IMG/VR virus record: IMGVR_UViG_3300027899_000553
Coordinates: 1-35,605 of that record
DNA length: 35,605 nt
DNA from: a virus
Strand: one strand, 5' to 3'
The position numbers and the translations under genes were made by a program. The notes beneath the pieces were generated by a model. It was given only the letters and a program-made list of their open reading frames with translations, was not told the origin of the DNA and did no database searches. The stretch's first letter is position 1, and each line of letters starts with the position of its first letter. Below, in pieces: positions 24,851 to 32,397 of this stretch.

Positions 24851-25663
24851 TTGACAACATTTACAAGTGAAGATTTAAAAAACGCATTAACTAGTTCTAA
24901 ATTAGTAGAAGAAGCACCATATCATCCTGGATATGAAGATGCCGCTGTAAAAATGAGCGACAAAGGTTACGAAGAAGCAAACTTGGCAGATGCTATTCGC
25001 TTTAATATGAAACGTGATAAGAAACGCTTTTGGGCCGGAGATAACATCAGCGATTACCTACACGAAGGTGATAAAGAAATCTTAATCAACGAAGCCGCAG
25101 AGGCTTTTGAAAAGGTATTAGATACCTTGCTGATTGATCGTGAAAACGATCCTAATAGTAAAGGCACAGCACGTCGCTTGGCCAAGATGTATTTTAATGA
25201 AATCATGGCAGGTCGTTACGAACCTGCACCAGACGCTACAGCGTTTCCTAATGACAGCAAGGATAGATATGAAGGTATGTTGGTCGTCCGTAGTGAACTA
25301 CGCAGTATGTGTAGTCATCATCACCAGCCTGTCAGTGGTGTCGCTTACATTGGCATTATTGCTGCTAACAAACTTATCGGTCTTAGCAAGTATACTCGCA
25401 TTGCTCAGTGGTGTGCTCGTCGTGGTACACTTCAAGAAGAACTCTGCAACGACATCGCAAGAGAAATAATGCGGGCCACTGATAGTGAAAATGTTGGTGT
25501 TTACATACAAGCTACACACGGTTGCTGTGAGAATCGTGGCATCATGGCACATTCGAGTTTAACACAGACAACGGTTCTTCGAGGTGTTTTCCAAAAGGAT
25601 CCAGCAACTAAGAAAGAGTTTATGGATAATATTAAATTGCAACAGGAGTTTGCGCCAAGATGA
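24851..25663 (+). CDS. folE: GTP cyclohydrolase I
   Basis: 270 residues from TTG 24851, with GGAG nearby. It makes dihydroneopterin triphosphate from GTP, the first step to 7-deazaguanines (and folate). Signature: SMCSHHHQPVSGVAYIGII with zinc ligands C154 and H157 area, KLIGLSKYTRIAQWCARRGT, and ATHGCCENRG with C225 as third ligand. CEHH of cellular enzymes reads CSHH here. An N-terminal extension of about 50 residues precedes the core (E. coli FolE has 222). It has its own strong promoter, so precursor supply is probably early. Confidence 0.95.
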   Translation: MTTFTSEDLKNALTSSKLVEEAPYHPGYEDAAVKMSDKGYEEANLADAIRFNMKRDKKRFWAGDNISDYLHEGDKEILINEAAEAFEKVLDTLLIDRENDPNSKGTARRLAKMYFNEIMAGRYEPAPDATAFPNDSKDRYEGMLVVRSELRSMCSHHHQPVSGVAYIGIIAANKLIGLSKYTRIAQWCARRGTLQEELCNDIAREIMRATDSENVGVYIQATHGCCENRGIMAHSSLTQTTVLRGVFQKDPATKKEFMDNIKLQQEFAPR

Positions 25664-25737
25664 TTGATCAAATTTTACATGAAATTTATGTATGGTGGCT
25701 CATGTTTGTTGCAATGATACAACGCCTGTTTTCATAA
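25660..25737 (+). CDS. 25-residue membrane peptide
   Basis: ATG 25660 overlaps the folE stop as ATGA and its TAA overlaps the next ATG as TAATG. Sequence is hydrophobic with Trp (YVWWLMFVAMIQ), one short membrane helix. The perfect start and stop coupling supports translation; function unknown. Confidence 0.5.
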   Translation: MIDQILHEIYVWWLMFVAMIQRLFS

Positions 25738-26105
25738 TGACACTTGAAGAAGCTCAACAACAAAAAATAGCACCATGGGATAATGTTGTTGAAGTAAAAC
25801 CCAATACTGTGATATTTGCTGATAGATACCCATGTACCCCTGGGCATTTATTATTTGTTCCGAAACAAAACAGTAATTCAAATTGGATAGTTTATGCCAT
25901 GGAAGATGCTCTAGCACATGGCACTCATATGGTAGAACAAGGAGAGTGTGATGGGTTCAACATTGGCTTTAACTCTGGCACCGCAGCTGGACAGACGGTT
26001 ATGTATCCCCATATACATCTTATTCCACGTAGAGCAGGCGATGTAGAAGATCCGGTGGGAGGTGTACGAAATACAATACCGGGTAAAGGAAATTATAAAA
26101 AATGA
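25737..26105 (+). CDS. HIT-family nucleotide hydrolase/transferase
   Basis: 122 residues from ATG 25737; the longer reading from 25692 would cover the peptide gene. The HIT fold is shown by IFADRYPCTPGHLLFVPK, GFNIGFNSGTAAGQTV (N79, Q86) and YPHIHLIPRRAGD. The histidine triad normally reads H-x-H-x-H; here the first His is Y90, while H92 (position of the nucleophile) and H94 remain. HIT proteins hydrolyse or transfer nucleotide phosphates (for example Ap4A or adenylated amines). The substrate here is unknown. Confidence 0.85.
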   Translation: MTLEEAQQQKIAPWDNVVEVKPNTVIFADRYPCTPGHLLFVPKQNSNSNWIVYAMEDALAHGTHMVEQGECDGFNIGFNSGTAAGQTVMYPHIHLIPRRAGDVEDPVGGVRNTIPGKGNYKK

Positions 26106-26287
26106 TAGCACTCACAGCACTCATGTGTATACTACTTGGTTACCAAGTGACCATGCCAGCAATTGATAATGCCAAATATACCTTTACAGTACACAAAGAT
26201 CAAATCATACGTATGAATACACAAAACGGAAGTTTTGAACAGTGCAACGAACATTTGAAATGTGTACCAGTTGAACAAAATAAATAG
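26102..26287 (+). CDS. Small protein with N-terminal membrane segment
   Basis: 61 residues, ATGA overlap with the HIT gene. Residues 2-14 (IALTALMCILLGY) are hydrophobic, followed by a polar domain with two Cys (C48, C54) that could form a disulfide outside the cytoplasm. This would be a membrane-anchored or secreted small protein. No family recognised. Confidence 0.55.
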   Translation: MIALTALMCILLGYQVTMPAIDNAKYTFTVHKDQIIRMNTQNGSFEQCNEHLKCVPVEQNK

Positions 26288-26316
26288 TATTACAGCGGTC
26301 TTTGGTGTCATCCCGC

Positions 26317-26345
26317 TTTACAAATTCTGCCACCTATGCTATAAT
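26317..26345 (+). promoter_or_regulatory. Sigma70 promoter for queD
   Basis: TTTACA (26317-26322), 17-base spacer, TATAAT (26340-26345), then AGGAG (26353-26357) eight bases... before ATG 26365. No CTAAATA lies in this spacer. AGCGG/CCGCT (26294-26298 and 26313-26317) could form a hairpin upstream, without a T-run. Confidence 0.8.
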
Positions 26346-26364
26346 TTAACATAGGAGAAACAGC

Positions 26365-26880
26365 ATGAATACCATCGAAATACCAATCCCTCGACAATAC
26401 AAATATACCAGTACCAAAGAATACCACGACGCATTTCCCTGCGCTTATCGTCAGTGGAGGGCCGATAGTCATTGTAACTTAATTCATGGTTACAGTTTTA
26501 GTATGAAATTTTACTTTGGTACTGACCATTTGGATGTACGCAATTGGGCTGCCGACTATGGTGGATTAAAAGAATTAAAACAAGTATTAGAAAGCCAGTT
26601 CGATCATACATTACTGGTAGCAGAAGATGATCCTGAACTTGAAACATACAAGTTATTGCAGGCAAAGAATCTAGCCAAATTAACTATCTTACCAAAACTT
26701 GGATGCGAAGGCCTGGCGGATCAATTGTATAATTTTGTAAACGGTGTTTACATTCCAGATAATTGGGGCCCAGGCGAAGCGGCACGTTTATGGTGCTATC
26801 GTGTAGAAGTACGTGAAACCCAAAGTAACATGGCATTCCGCGAGGGTCATCGCGAATGGAACGAAGATTTATTTGCCTGA
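26365..26880 (+). CDS. queD: QueD-family 6-carboxytetrahydropterin synthase
   Basis: 171 residues with its own promoter and RBS. QueD turns dihydroneopterin triphosphate into 6-carboxytetrahydropterin. Evidence: FPCAYRQWRADSHC then LIHGYSFSMKFYF, DYGGLKELK, FDHTLL (D80, H81), GCEGLADQLY (C114, E115) and RVEVRETQSNM (E151). Compared with E. coli QueD, the catalytic-Cys position is kept (C37), but two zinc histidines appear as Tyr: AAH is CAY (Y28) and HGH is HGY (H41, Y43). Length is greater than the 121 of E. coli QueD. Phage QueD proteins of this type exist, so it is likely functional, with an altered metal site. Confidence 0.88.
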   Translation: MNTIEIPIPRQYKYTSTKEYHDAFPCAYRQWRADSHCNLIHGYSFSMKFYFGTDHLDVRNWAADYGGLKELKQVLESQFDHTLLVAEDDPELETYKLLQAKNLAKLTILPKLGCEGLADQLYNFVNGVYIPDNWGPGEAARLWCYRVEVRETQSNMAFREGHREWNEDLFA

Positions 26881-26891
26881 TAAACGGCGTA

Positions 26892-26899
26892 TATAAATA
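26892..26899 (+). promoter_or_regulatory. Full T4-type late promoter TATAAATA
   Basis: Exact TATAAATA, nine bases upstream of the ATG at 26908, in the 27-base gap after queD. No -35 hexamer and no Shine-Dalgarno sequence. It would drive the sugar genes 26908-31621 late in infection. Confidence 0.75.
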
Positions 26900-26907
26900 T
26901 TTGTCCA

Positions 26908-27726
26908 ATGACAAATGAATATTCCATAGCAGTATTACTGCCCACCCGAGGACGCACTGATCCATTAAGCCGTAGCGTGATCAGTTTGTTTAACCGTTGT
27001 ACCCAAAAGGATCGTGTGTTATTGATCCTGGGATTTGACGATGATGATACTGTTGGTATCAATCACTTTACCGAAAATGTACAACCATGGTTAGACGAAA
27101 ATAATGTAAATTATACTGCCATGAGTTTTCAAAGCATGGGGTATGCCGGACTCAATCGCTACTATAACGAAATGGCCAAACAAGCTGACGCTGATTGGTA
27201 TTTTGTTTGGAATGACGATGCTGTAATGGAAACTGCTGGTTGGGATCGAGTGATCCAAAAGTACGACAATCAATTTCGTTTGTTAAAAATACATACTCAC
27301 AACGAACATCCTTACAGTATTTTTCCTATTATTCCCAAGGCTTGGTTTGATGTGTTTGGTCATTTTAGTCGTCAACAGATGATTGACGCTGAACTTAGTC
27401 ACATAGCTTATCTATTAGACCTAATTGAAATTGTTGACATATATGCTATCCATGAGCGAGCAGATCTTGTTGGCGGAGTGGCTGACGAAACTGATAAGAA
27501 ACGCATAAGGTTCGAAGGTAATCCCAATAATCCATATGATTTTTCCAATATCAATGTGTACAACCAACGCATGGCTGATATAGAAACCTTGGCCATATGG
27601 ATGAAGGAGCAGAATTTAGATACTACATTCTGGGAAAATGTCAAAGCTGGCAAACAAGACCCATGGGAAAAAATGCGGGCAAACGACCCTAACAAACAAA
27701 CAGTTCAAAGTACAATTGTCAAATGA
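26908..27726 (+). CDS. GT-A-fold glycosyltransferase-like protein
   Basis: 272 residues. N-terminal SIAVLLPTRGRTDPLSRSV is the first strand of GT2-type enzymes; LLILGFDDDDTV and DWYFVWNDDAVM (D103, D104) give the metal-binding acidic motif after the second half of the nucleotide-binding domain. The rest differs from common GT2. It probably uses an NDP-sugar; acceptor unknown. First gene of a tightly overlapping sugar operon under a late promoter. Confidence 0.75.
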   Translation: MTNEYSIAVLLPTRGRTDPLSRSVISLFNRCTQKDRVLLILGFDDDDTVGINHFTENVQPWLDENNVNYTAMSFQSMGYAGLNRYYNEMAKQADADWYFVWNDDAVMETAGWDRVIQKYDNQFRLLKIHTHNEHPYSIFPIIPKAWFDVFGHFSRQQMIDAELSHIAYLLDLIEIVDIYAIHERADLVGGVADETDKKRIRFEGNPNNPYDFSNINVYNQRMADIETLAIWMKEQNLDTTFWENVKAGKQDPWEKMRANDPNKQTVQSTIVK

Positions 27727-28958
27727 CCAAACACAATATAATAACCAGCTCATTGATTTCACAAGATTTGATCGCAGGCGGCTCTGTAACTAAGATTTTA
27801 GATTTTGGCCAACATGCCTATGCTGATACATTTGTGGCCGAAGATCAACTACACCTAAGCGAACCGGTGTTTCCATTACAGGTTTACCTAAGTCCGGAAT
27901 CCGGTAGCATACAGTTGGGCTATGTTAGTAATGCCGAAGAAAGATACAATCTCTACAGTTACAGCTATACTTCAAGTAATAGTCAGACAGCCAGAAATCA
28001 TTGGGATGAATATGCTTGCACAGTTAAAAATCAATTTCCCAACGCTAATTTTGTAGTCGAAATTGGCAGTAACGATGGCTATCTGATTAATCAATTCCGC
28101 AAGGAAGGTGTTCGAACTATCGGTATAGATCCCAGTACCGAAATGTGTCGCATTGCTCACGAACGCGGTGTAGAAGTTATGCCAACTCTGTTTTGCATTC
28201 CTGTAGCAGAACAGCTAGTTAAACAAGCAGGACAAGCAGATATTATTATGGCCAATAATGTTTTTAATCATGCCAATGATCCTGTAGCATTTGCTCAAGC
28301 CGTTGCCCATTTACTAAACAACAATGGTGTATTTGTATTTGAAGCACCGTACTGGTTAAGCATGCTCGAGTCTGGACGTTTTACTGACATGGTTTATCAT
28401 GAACATCCTAGTTACTTCACTGTAAAAAGTGTATGGAATTTACTCAAGGCCGCTGGCATGGAAATTGTAGACTTTGACGTAGTTGACTACCACGGTGGTA
28501 GTCTAAGAGTATTTGCCAGACGTGATACAGGCGCGGCCATGCCAGTTAAAGTTGAGGATGCTATTGCTAGAGAAACTCAAGTTGGATTGTTTAGTGCTGA
28601 ATATTATGAACAATTACAAACACTGTTTGAACGTCAGCGAGATGCTTGGTTATCTAAATTTTATCAACTTCGCGAAGCTGAACCCAATGCTGTGTTTATT
28701 GGTGTAGGTGCAGCGGCCAAGGCCAATACCTGGTTAACCTGGCACGGACTTAACAAAACTCATTTGCATTGTATCACTGATTCTAGTGATCACAAGCAGG
28801 GCAAATATACCGCACTGAGTCGTATTCCTATTCGAGGTGACGAAGAATTTGCTCAGCACGAAAACCCATACGCATTAATTTTAAGTTGGAACATTGGTGA
28901 AGGTCTACGCCAAGCCATCCTACGCATCAATCCTAACACAAGGTTTATATCACAATGA
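27723..28958 (+). CDS. Sugar C-methyltransferase (TylC3/NovU type)
   Basis: 411 residues, the usual length for three-domain NDP-hexose C-methyltransferases. SAM-binding VVEIGSNDGYL (E113, G115), YHEHPSYF (225-232) with the conserved His residues, YHGGSLRVF (257-264) and a C-terminal Rossmann-like domain (FIGVGAAAKANTWL). The N-terminal domain keeps ILDFGQHAYADTF, FPLQVYL and IQLGYV but lacks the four zinc-binding cysteines seen in TylC3. It probably methylates a keto-sugar carbon. Coupled to neighbours by ATGA. Confidence 0.85.
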   Translation: MTKHNIITSSLISQDLIAGGSVTKILDFGQHAYADTFVAEDQLHLSEPVFPLQVYLSPESGSIQLGYVSNAEERYNLYSYSYTSSNSQTARNHWDEYACTVKNQFPNANFVVEIGSNDGYLINQFRKEGVRTIGIDPSTEMCRIAHERGVEVMPTLFCIPVAEQLVKQAGQADIIMANNVFNHANDPVAFAQAVAHLLNNNGVFVFEAPYWLSMLESGRFTDMVYHEHPSYFTVKSVWNLLKAAGMEIVDFDVVDYHGGSLRVFARRDTGAAMPVKVEDAIARETQVGLFSAEYYEQLQTLFERQRDAWLSKFYQLREAEPNAVFIGVGAAAKANTWLTWHGLNKTHLHCITDSSDHKQGKYTALSRIPIRGDEEFAQHENPYALILSWNIGEGLRQAILRINPNTRFISQ

Positions 28959-29365
28959 AATCATACAACATTTATAGTTCAGTTACCGAAGCAGGTCTAG
29001 GCAGTTTTCAAGATGAACGTGGTACAATCCATGACATATTTTACGCAGCCAATATGAATCATGCCTGCATTATTACCAATCAGCCTGGTGCAATACGTGG
29101 CAATCACTATCACAAATTTACAACACAATACACCTATATACTGTCTGGAACATTGACTTATTATAGTAAAATAGTAGGCGACGACGAACCAGCACAGGCG
29201 TTTACCGCAGTGCCAGGAGACATGATCATCAGCGAGCCGTATGAGATTCATGCCATGATGTCTGGCGCCGCCGGATGTGCGTTTATTGCATTTGCCGAAG
29301 GTCCCAGAGGCGGTGAAGACTACGAAACGGACACGTATCGAGTTGAAAATATTATTGGAGTCTAA
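28955..29365 (+). CDS. Cupin protein (WxcM/FdtA or RmlC-like)
   Basis: 136 residues. GSFQDERGTIHDIF, RGNHYHKFTTQYTYILSG and PGDMIISEPYEIHAM give the two cupin motifs, with H105 to H107-type His positions and a terminal E/H pair. Such cupins isomerise or epimerise dTDP-keto-sugars. It is a single-domain cupin inside the sugar operon. Exact reaction cannot be read from sequence. Confidence 0.8.
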   Translation: MKSYNIYSSVTEAGLGSFQDERGTIHDIFYAANMNHACIITNQPGAIRGNHYHKFTTQYTYILSGTLTYYSKIVGDDEPAQAFTAVPGDMIISEPYEIHAMMSGAAGCAFIAFAEGPRGGEDYETDTYRVENIIGV

Positions 29366-29943
29366 TGAAGACCGCTGTAATATTTGGTAGTTCTGGAGGA
29401 ATTGGCTTGGCCACTGTAGAGGCATTTTTACGAGCTGGTTATACCGTTGTGCCCTATGATCGAAATAAATTAGATTTGGCCAAGGACAGTAACCGTATTA
29501 ATAATATCCTAGCCGATCTTGAACCTGATGTTGTAGTTAACTGTGCTGGAGTGTTTGCTGGAAATGATGCTGACGGTAGCATGACCCAGATTAATTTGAA
29601 CTCTAATTGGTGTATTATAAAGCACTATATTGAACAGTCATCTGTACCAACAAAAATTATCCTAGTTGGATCCAGCGCATATTCGGGTGGGCGCAAGAAC
29701 TATATGTTGTATTCGGCTACCAAAGCGGCCCTACACAATTTATGGGAAGGGGCCCGAGATTTTTTTGCCGACACTGAAATTGGCATAGATATAGTGCATC
29801 CAGTAAGGACTAGAACGGCCATGGTAGCACCGTATCAAGATACATTAGATTATCTTGAACCAGAAACAGTAGCACAGGCTATTCTGACACAGGCCACCAA
29901 ACCTGGAAGCAGTTGTATAAATTTAACATTTAAGGACGCATAA
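29365..29943 (+). CDS. Short-chain dehydrogenase/reductase
   Basis: 192 residues, TAATG overlaps on both sides. NAD(P)-binding FGSSGGIG (7-14), VVNCAG (57-62), catalytic S103/S104 region and Y116-SAT-K120. It is shorter than the usual 250 residues because the segment between the cofactor motifs and the active site is compact. It probably reduces a keto group of a sugar intermediate. Substrate unknown. Confidence 0.85.
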   Translation: MKTAVIFGSSGGIGLATVEAFLRAGYTVVPYDRNKLDLAKDSNRINNILADLEPDVVVNCAGVFAGNDADGSMTQINLNSNWCIIKHYIEQSSVPTKIILVGSSAYSGGRKNYMLYSATKAALHNLWEGARDFFADTEIGIDIVHPVRTRTAMVAPYQDTLDYLEPETVAQAILTQATKPGSSCINLTFKDA

Positions 29944-30716
29944 TGAAACTTGGAATTATTGGTAAAGGCACAGTAGGTAAAGCAGTGTACGAAGGATTAA
30001 AATATCTTGGACACGAAATGTGTTTCTTTGATCCAGCTCACGAAGGATCAAAATTGGATGACGTGTTAGATGCTGACTGTGTATTTGTTAGCGTACCAAC
30101 TAACCAAGCACTCAACGGTGATTGCGATACCAGTATTGTTGAAAATGTGCTATCTGATCTAAATCAAGTTCAGTATCCAGGATTGATTGCTATCAAAAGC
30201 ACAGTAGTTCCTGGTACTTGCGATCGATTATCTGCACAGTATCCTGATTTACGTATTTGCTCAGTGCCAGAATTTTTACGGGCCAAACATGCACTGTCCG
30301 ACTTTACTGACAATCACGACTTGTTGATTATTGGCAGCACTCGTCCTGGAGACTTTGCTGTGATGACTGCTATTCATGGAAGCTATCCTAAGAATGTATC
30401 GTATGTTACACCTACTGAAGCAGAAGTAGTCAAATATTTTAACAATGTACATCATGCTATGAGTATTATTTTTGCCAATGTTACCTATGAAGTTTGCGAT
30501 AAGCTAGGTGCTAATTACATGAATGTTTATAAAGCAATTACCAAAAGAGAATGTTTTAATCCTGCATACTTGATGTGTAATGAAAACATGCGTGGCTATG
30601 GTGGCCATTGCTTGCCCAAAGATACCAGCGCCTATGCCAACTTAATTAAAAACTTAGGATTAGACTTTGAACTAATTCAAGCAGTATTAAAAGATAACGA
30701 AAGAGTAAACAAATGA
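29943..30716 (+). CDS. Short UDP-sugar dehydrogenase (UDP-glucose dehydrogenase family)
   Basis: 257 residues. N-terminal Rossmann GIIGKGTVGKAV, VFVSVPTN, IKSTVVPGT; central domain EVVKYFNN (K164); catalytic Cys in GYGGHCLPKD (C223). It oxidises UDP-sugars to uronic acids. The C-terminal UDP-binding domain of about 130 residues, present in UGD enzymes of about 390 residues or more, is absent, and the frame stops cleanly. Similar short forms may exist in phages. The next gene, an epimerase/decarboxylase-like SDR, would use a UDP-uronate. Confidence 0.82.
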   Translation: MKLGIIGKGTVGKAVYEGLKYLGHEMCFFDPAHEGSKLDDVLDADCVFVSVPTNQALNGDCDTSIVENVLSDLNQVQYPGLIAIKSTVVPGTCDRLSAQYPDLRICSVPEFLRAKHALSDFTDNHDLLIIGSTRPGDFAVMTAIHGSYPKNVSYVTPTEAEVVKYFNNVHHAMSIIFANVTYEVCDKLGANYMNVYKAITKRECFNPAYLMCNENMRGYGGHCLPKDTSAYANLIKNLGLDFELIQAVLKDNERVNK

Positions 30717-31621
30717 AAATATTAGTAACCGGTGCCAGCGGTTTGTTAGGCACAGAAATCTGTCGTCAATTAAAAATGAACTCACAGAACGAAGTTTGGG
30801 CAATTGACAATCATAGTCGGAGTACTACTGTTCCCGAATCTGATAAGTTTATGCCTGTAGATTTATTAAATGGAGAAAACTTTAAAGATCTGCCGTTAGA
30901 CTTTGATTACATCTATCACTATGGTGCTATTAATGGTACTAAAAACTTCTACGAACGTCCCAATCAAGTGTTACTAAACAATTTTGTTTGCGACTTAAAC
31001 GTATTTGAACACGCTAGTTTATGTAAGAATCTTAAAAAATTAGTTTATGCTAGCAGTAGCGAAATTGTCAGCGATGATCCAGTTAGCCCTGTTCCAGAGC
31101 ATACAGATATTGCAATTAAAAATATTCACAATGCTCGTTGGAGTTATAGATTGGCCAAGGTTTGCAGTGAAAACTATTTGGCCAACAGTGCTATACCTTA
31201 TGTAATGTTGCGTTACTTTAATGTCTACGGTGACAATTCAAAGGCTGGACATTTCTTAGCTGACCAAATCCAAAAGATCAAAAACGGAGTGTTCGAATGT
31301 GTTGGTCCTGCAGAAACTCGTAGTTTTTGCCATGTTGAAGATGCTGTTCGTGCCACTATTTTCTGTGCTGAACATGCTGACAAAGAAGTTATCAACATTG
31401 GTAATGATCAAGAAATCACTATTGCATCTGCGGCTCAAATCATAGCCCAAGAATTAGGTCATCCAAATCCTGTTTGGATTGCTAGTCCAGGTAAAGCAGG
31501 ATCAACTGTTAATCGTAGGCCAGATATTACCAAACTCAAAAGTATAATGAGCGACTACAGCCCTATGCCATTTGAGCAAGGTGTACACCAAATTATACAA
31601 AATCTTATTGACAAACAGTAG
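30713..31621 (+). CDS. NAD-dependent sugar epimerase/decarboxylase-like SDR
   Basis: 302 residues, ATGA overlap. TGASGLLG (6-13), VYASSSEIV (S114-S116), W143-S-Y145-RLA-K149, YVMLRYFNVYG and TRSFCHVEDAVRA identify an extended SDR. Order after a UDP-sugar dehydrogenase suggests UDP-glucuronate 4-epimerase or UDP-xylose synthase activity, which is inference. Its last codons contain the -35 of the next promoter. Confidence 0.82.
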   Translation: MKILVTGASGLLGTEICRQLKMNSQNEVWAIDNHSRSTTVPESDKFMPVDLLNGENFKDLPLDFDYIYHYGAINGTKNFYERPNQVLLNNFVCDLNVFEHASLCKNLKKLVYASSSEIVSDDPVSPVPEHTDIAIKNIHNARWSYRLAKVCSENYLANSAIPYVMLRYFNVYGDNSKAGHFLADQIQKIKNGVFECVGPAETRSFCHVEDAVRATIFCAEHADKEVINIGNDQEITIASAAQIIAQELGHPNPVWIASPGKAGSTVNRRPDITKLKSIMSDYSPMPFEQGVHQIIQNLIDKQ

Positions 31622-31637
31622 GAATATGCTGTATAAT
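31608..31637 (+). promoter_or_regulatory. Sigma70 promoter next to start codon
   Basis: TTGACA (31608-31613), 18-base spacer, TATAAT (31632-31637). ATG 31643 follows after only five bases, so the transcript start should fall at or after the A of ATG. Confidence 0.8.
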
Positions 31638-31642
31638 AGTAT

Positions 31643-32197
31643 ATGAAGAAAATATACTATACCTGGCAAGACGTTGAAAAACAAACCCAAGAAATCTTGC
31701 GACAGATTCAGCAAGATGCTTGGGTTCCTGATTATGTAGTAGGGCTTACCAGAGGCGGACTGTTGCCGGCTAATCTTATTAGTCAATACTTAGAAGTTCC
31801 AATGGAAACTCTTAAAGTAAGCCTGCGTGACAGTACAGCACAGTCCGAAAGCAACTTATGGATGGCCGAAGATGCATTTGGCTATGTAGACTTGGCAGAT
31901 AGAGAACTTACCGAAGGTGATCGGTCCTGTAAGGAAAATCGCAAAAACATTTTAATTGTAGATGACATTAACGACAGTGGTGCTACATTAAGTTGGATTA
32001 AACAAGATTGGACCAGCGGTTGTATTCCTAGTGATCCTGCTTGGAACGATATCTGGGGTAATAATGTTCGTGTTGCTGTACTAGTAGACAACGAAGCAAG
32101 TCGTAGTGAATTAAATGTTAGTTATAGTGCCGTCGGCCTAAATAAAGCCGAAGAGGATTGTTGGATTGTATTTCCTTGGGAGGATTGGTGGAAATGA
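31643..32197 (+). CDS. Phosphoribosyltransferase
   Basis: 184 residues. YVVGLTRGGLLPANLI gives the N-terminal strand-loop of type I phosphoribosyltransferases, and ILIVDDINDSGATL (D107, D108, D111, T115) is the PRPP-binding motif. It may salvage a purine or transfer ribose phosphate to a modified base; in a genome with a deazaguanine route the latter is possible but unproven. Own promoter, likely leaderless transcript. Confidence 0.88.
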   Translation: MKKIYYTWQDVEKQTQEILRQIQQDAWVPDYVVGLTRGGLLPANLISQYLEVPMETLKVSLRDSTAQSESNLWMAEDAFGYVDLADRELTEGDRSCKENRKNILIVDDINDSGATLSWIKQDWTSGCIPSDPAWNDIWGNNVRVAVLVDNEASRSELNVSYSAVGLNKAEEDCWIVFPWEDWWK

Positions 32198-32397
32198 AAA
32201 TACATTATAGAAAACCTACACTGTTAGAACTAATGAATGATGCCATTGGTACCAGCTCTGCCAAGAAACCCATTGAATATTTTGAATTAACCAACGAAGA
32301 ACTTAGTTCTTGCTATAGCAGTTTTGATAGAACTAATCATAAAGATAATGTAGTATCTTATTCCTACAAAGGTATTCCAATTAAGGTTAAACAATGA
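32194..32397 (+). CDS. Small unknown protein between phosphoribosyltransferase and queE
   Basis: 67 residues from ATG 32194, ATGA overlap with both neighbours. MKIHYRKPTLLELMNDAIG then a polar middle and a short beta end (VVSYSYKGIPIKVKQ). No family recognised. Position within the queE transcript suggests co-expression. Confidence 0.65.
   Translation: MKIHYRKPTLLELMNDAIGTSSAKKPIEYFELTNEELSSCYSSFDRTNHKDNVVSYSYKGIPIKVKQ

Noticed and set aside
26281-26364. Possible preQ1 riboswitch or terminator upstream of queD
   Set aside because: The AGCGG/CCGCT hairpin has a large loop and no T-run, overlaps the -35, and there is no preQ1 aptamer-like A-rich tail; the region is better explained by the promoter.
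32138-32144. CTAAATA late box inside the phosphoribosyltransferase gene
   Set aside because: It lies in coding sequence with no close start codon; probably chance.
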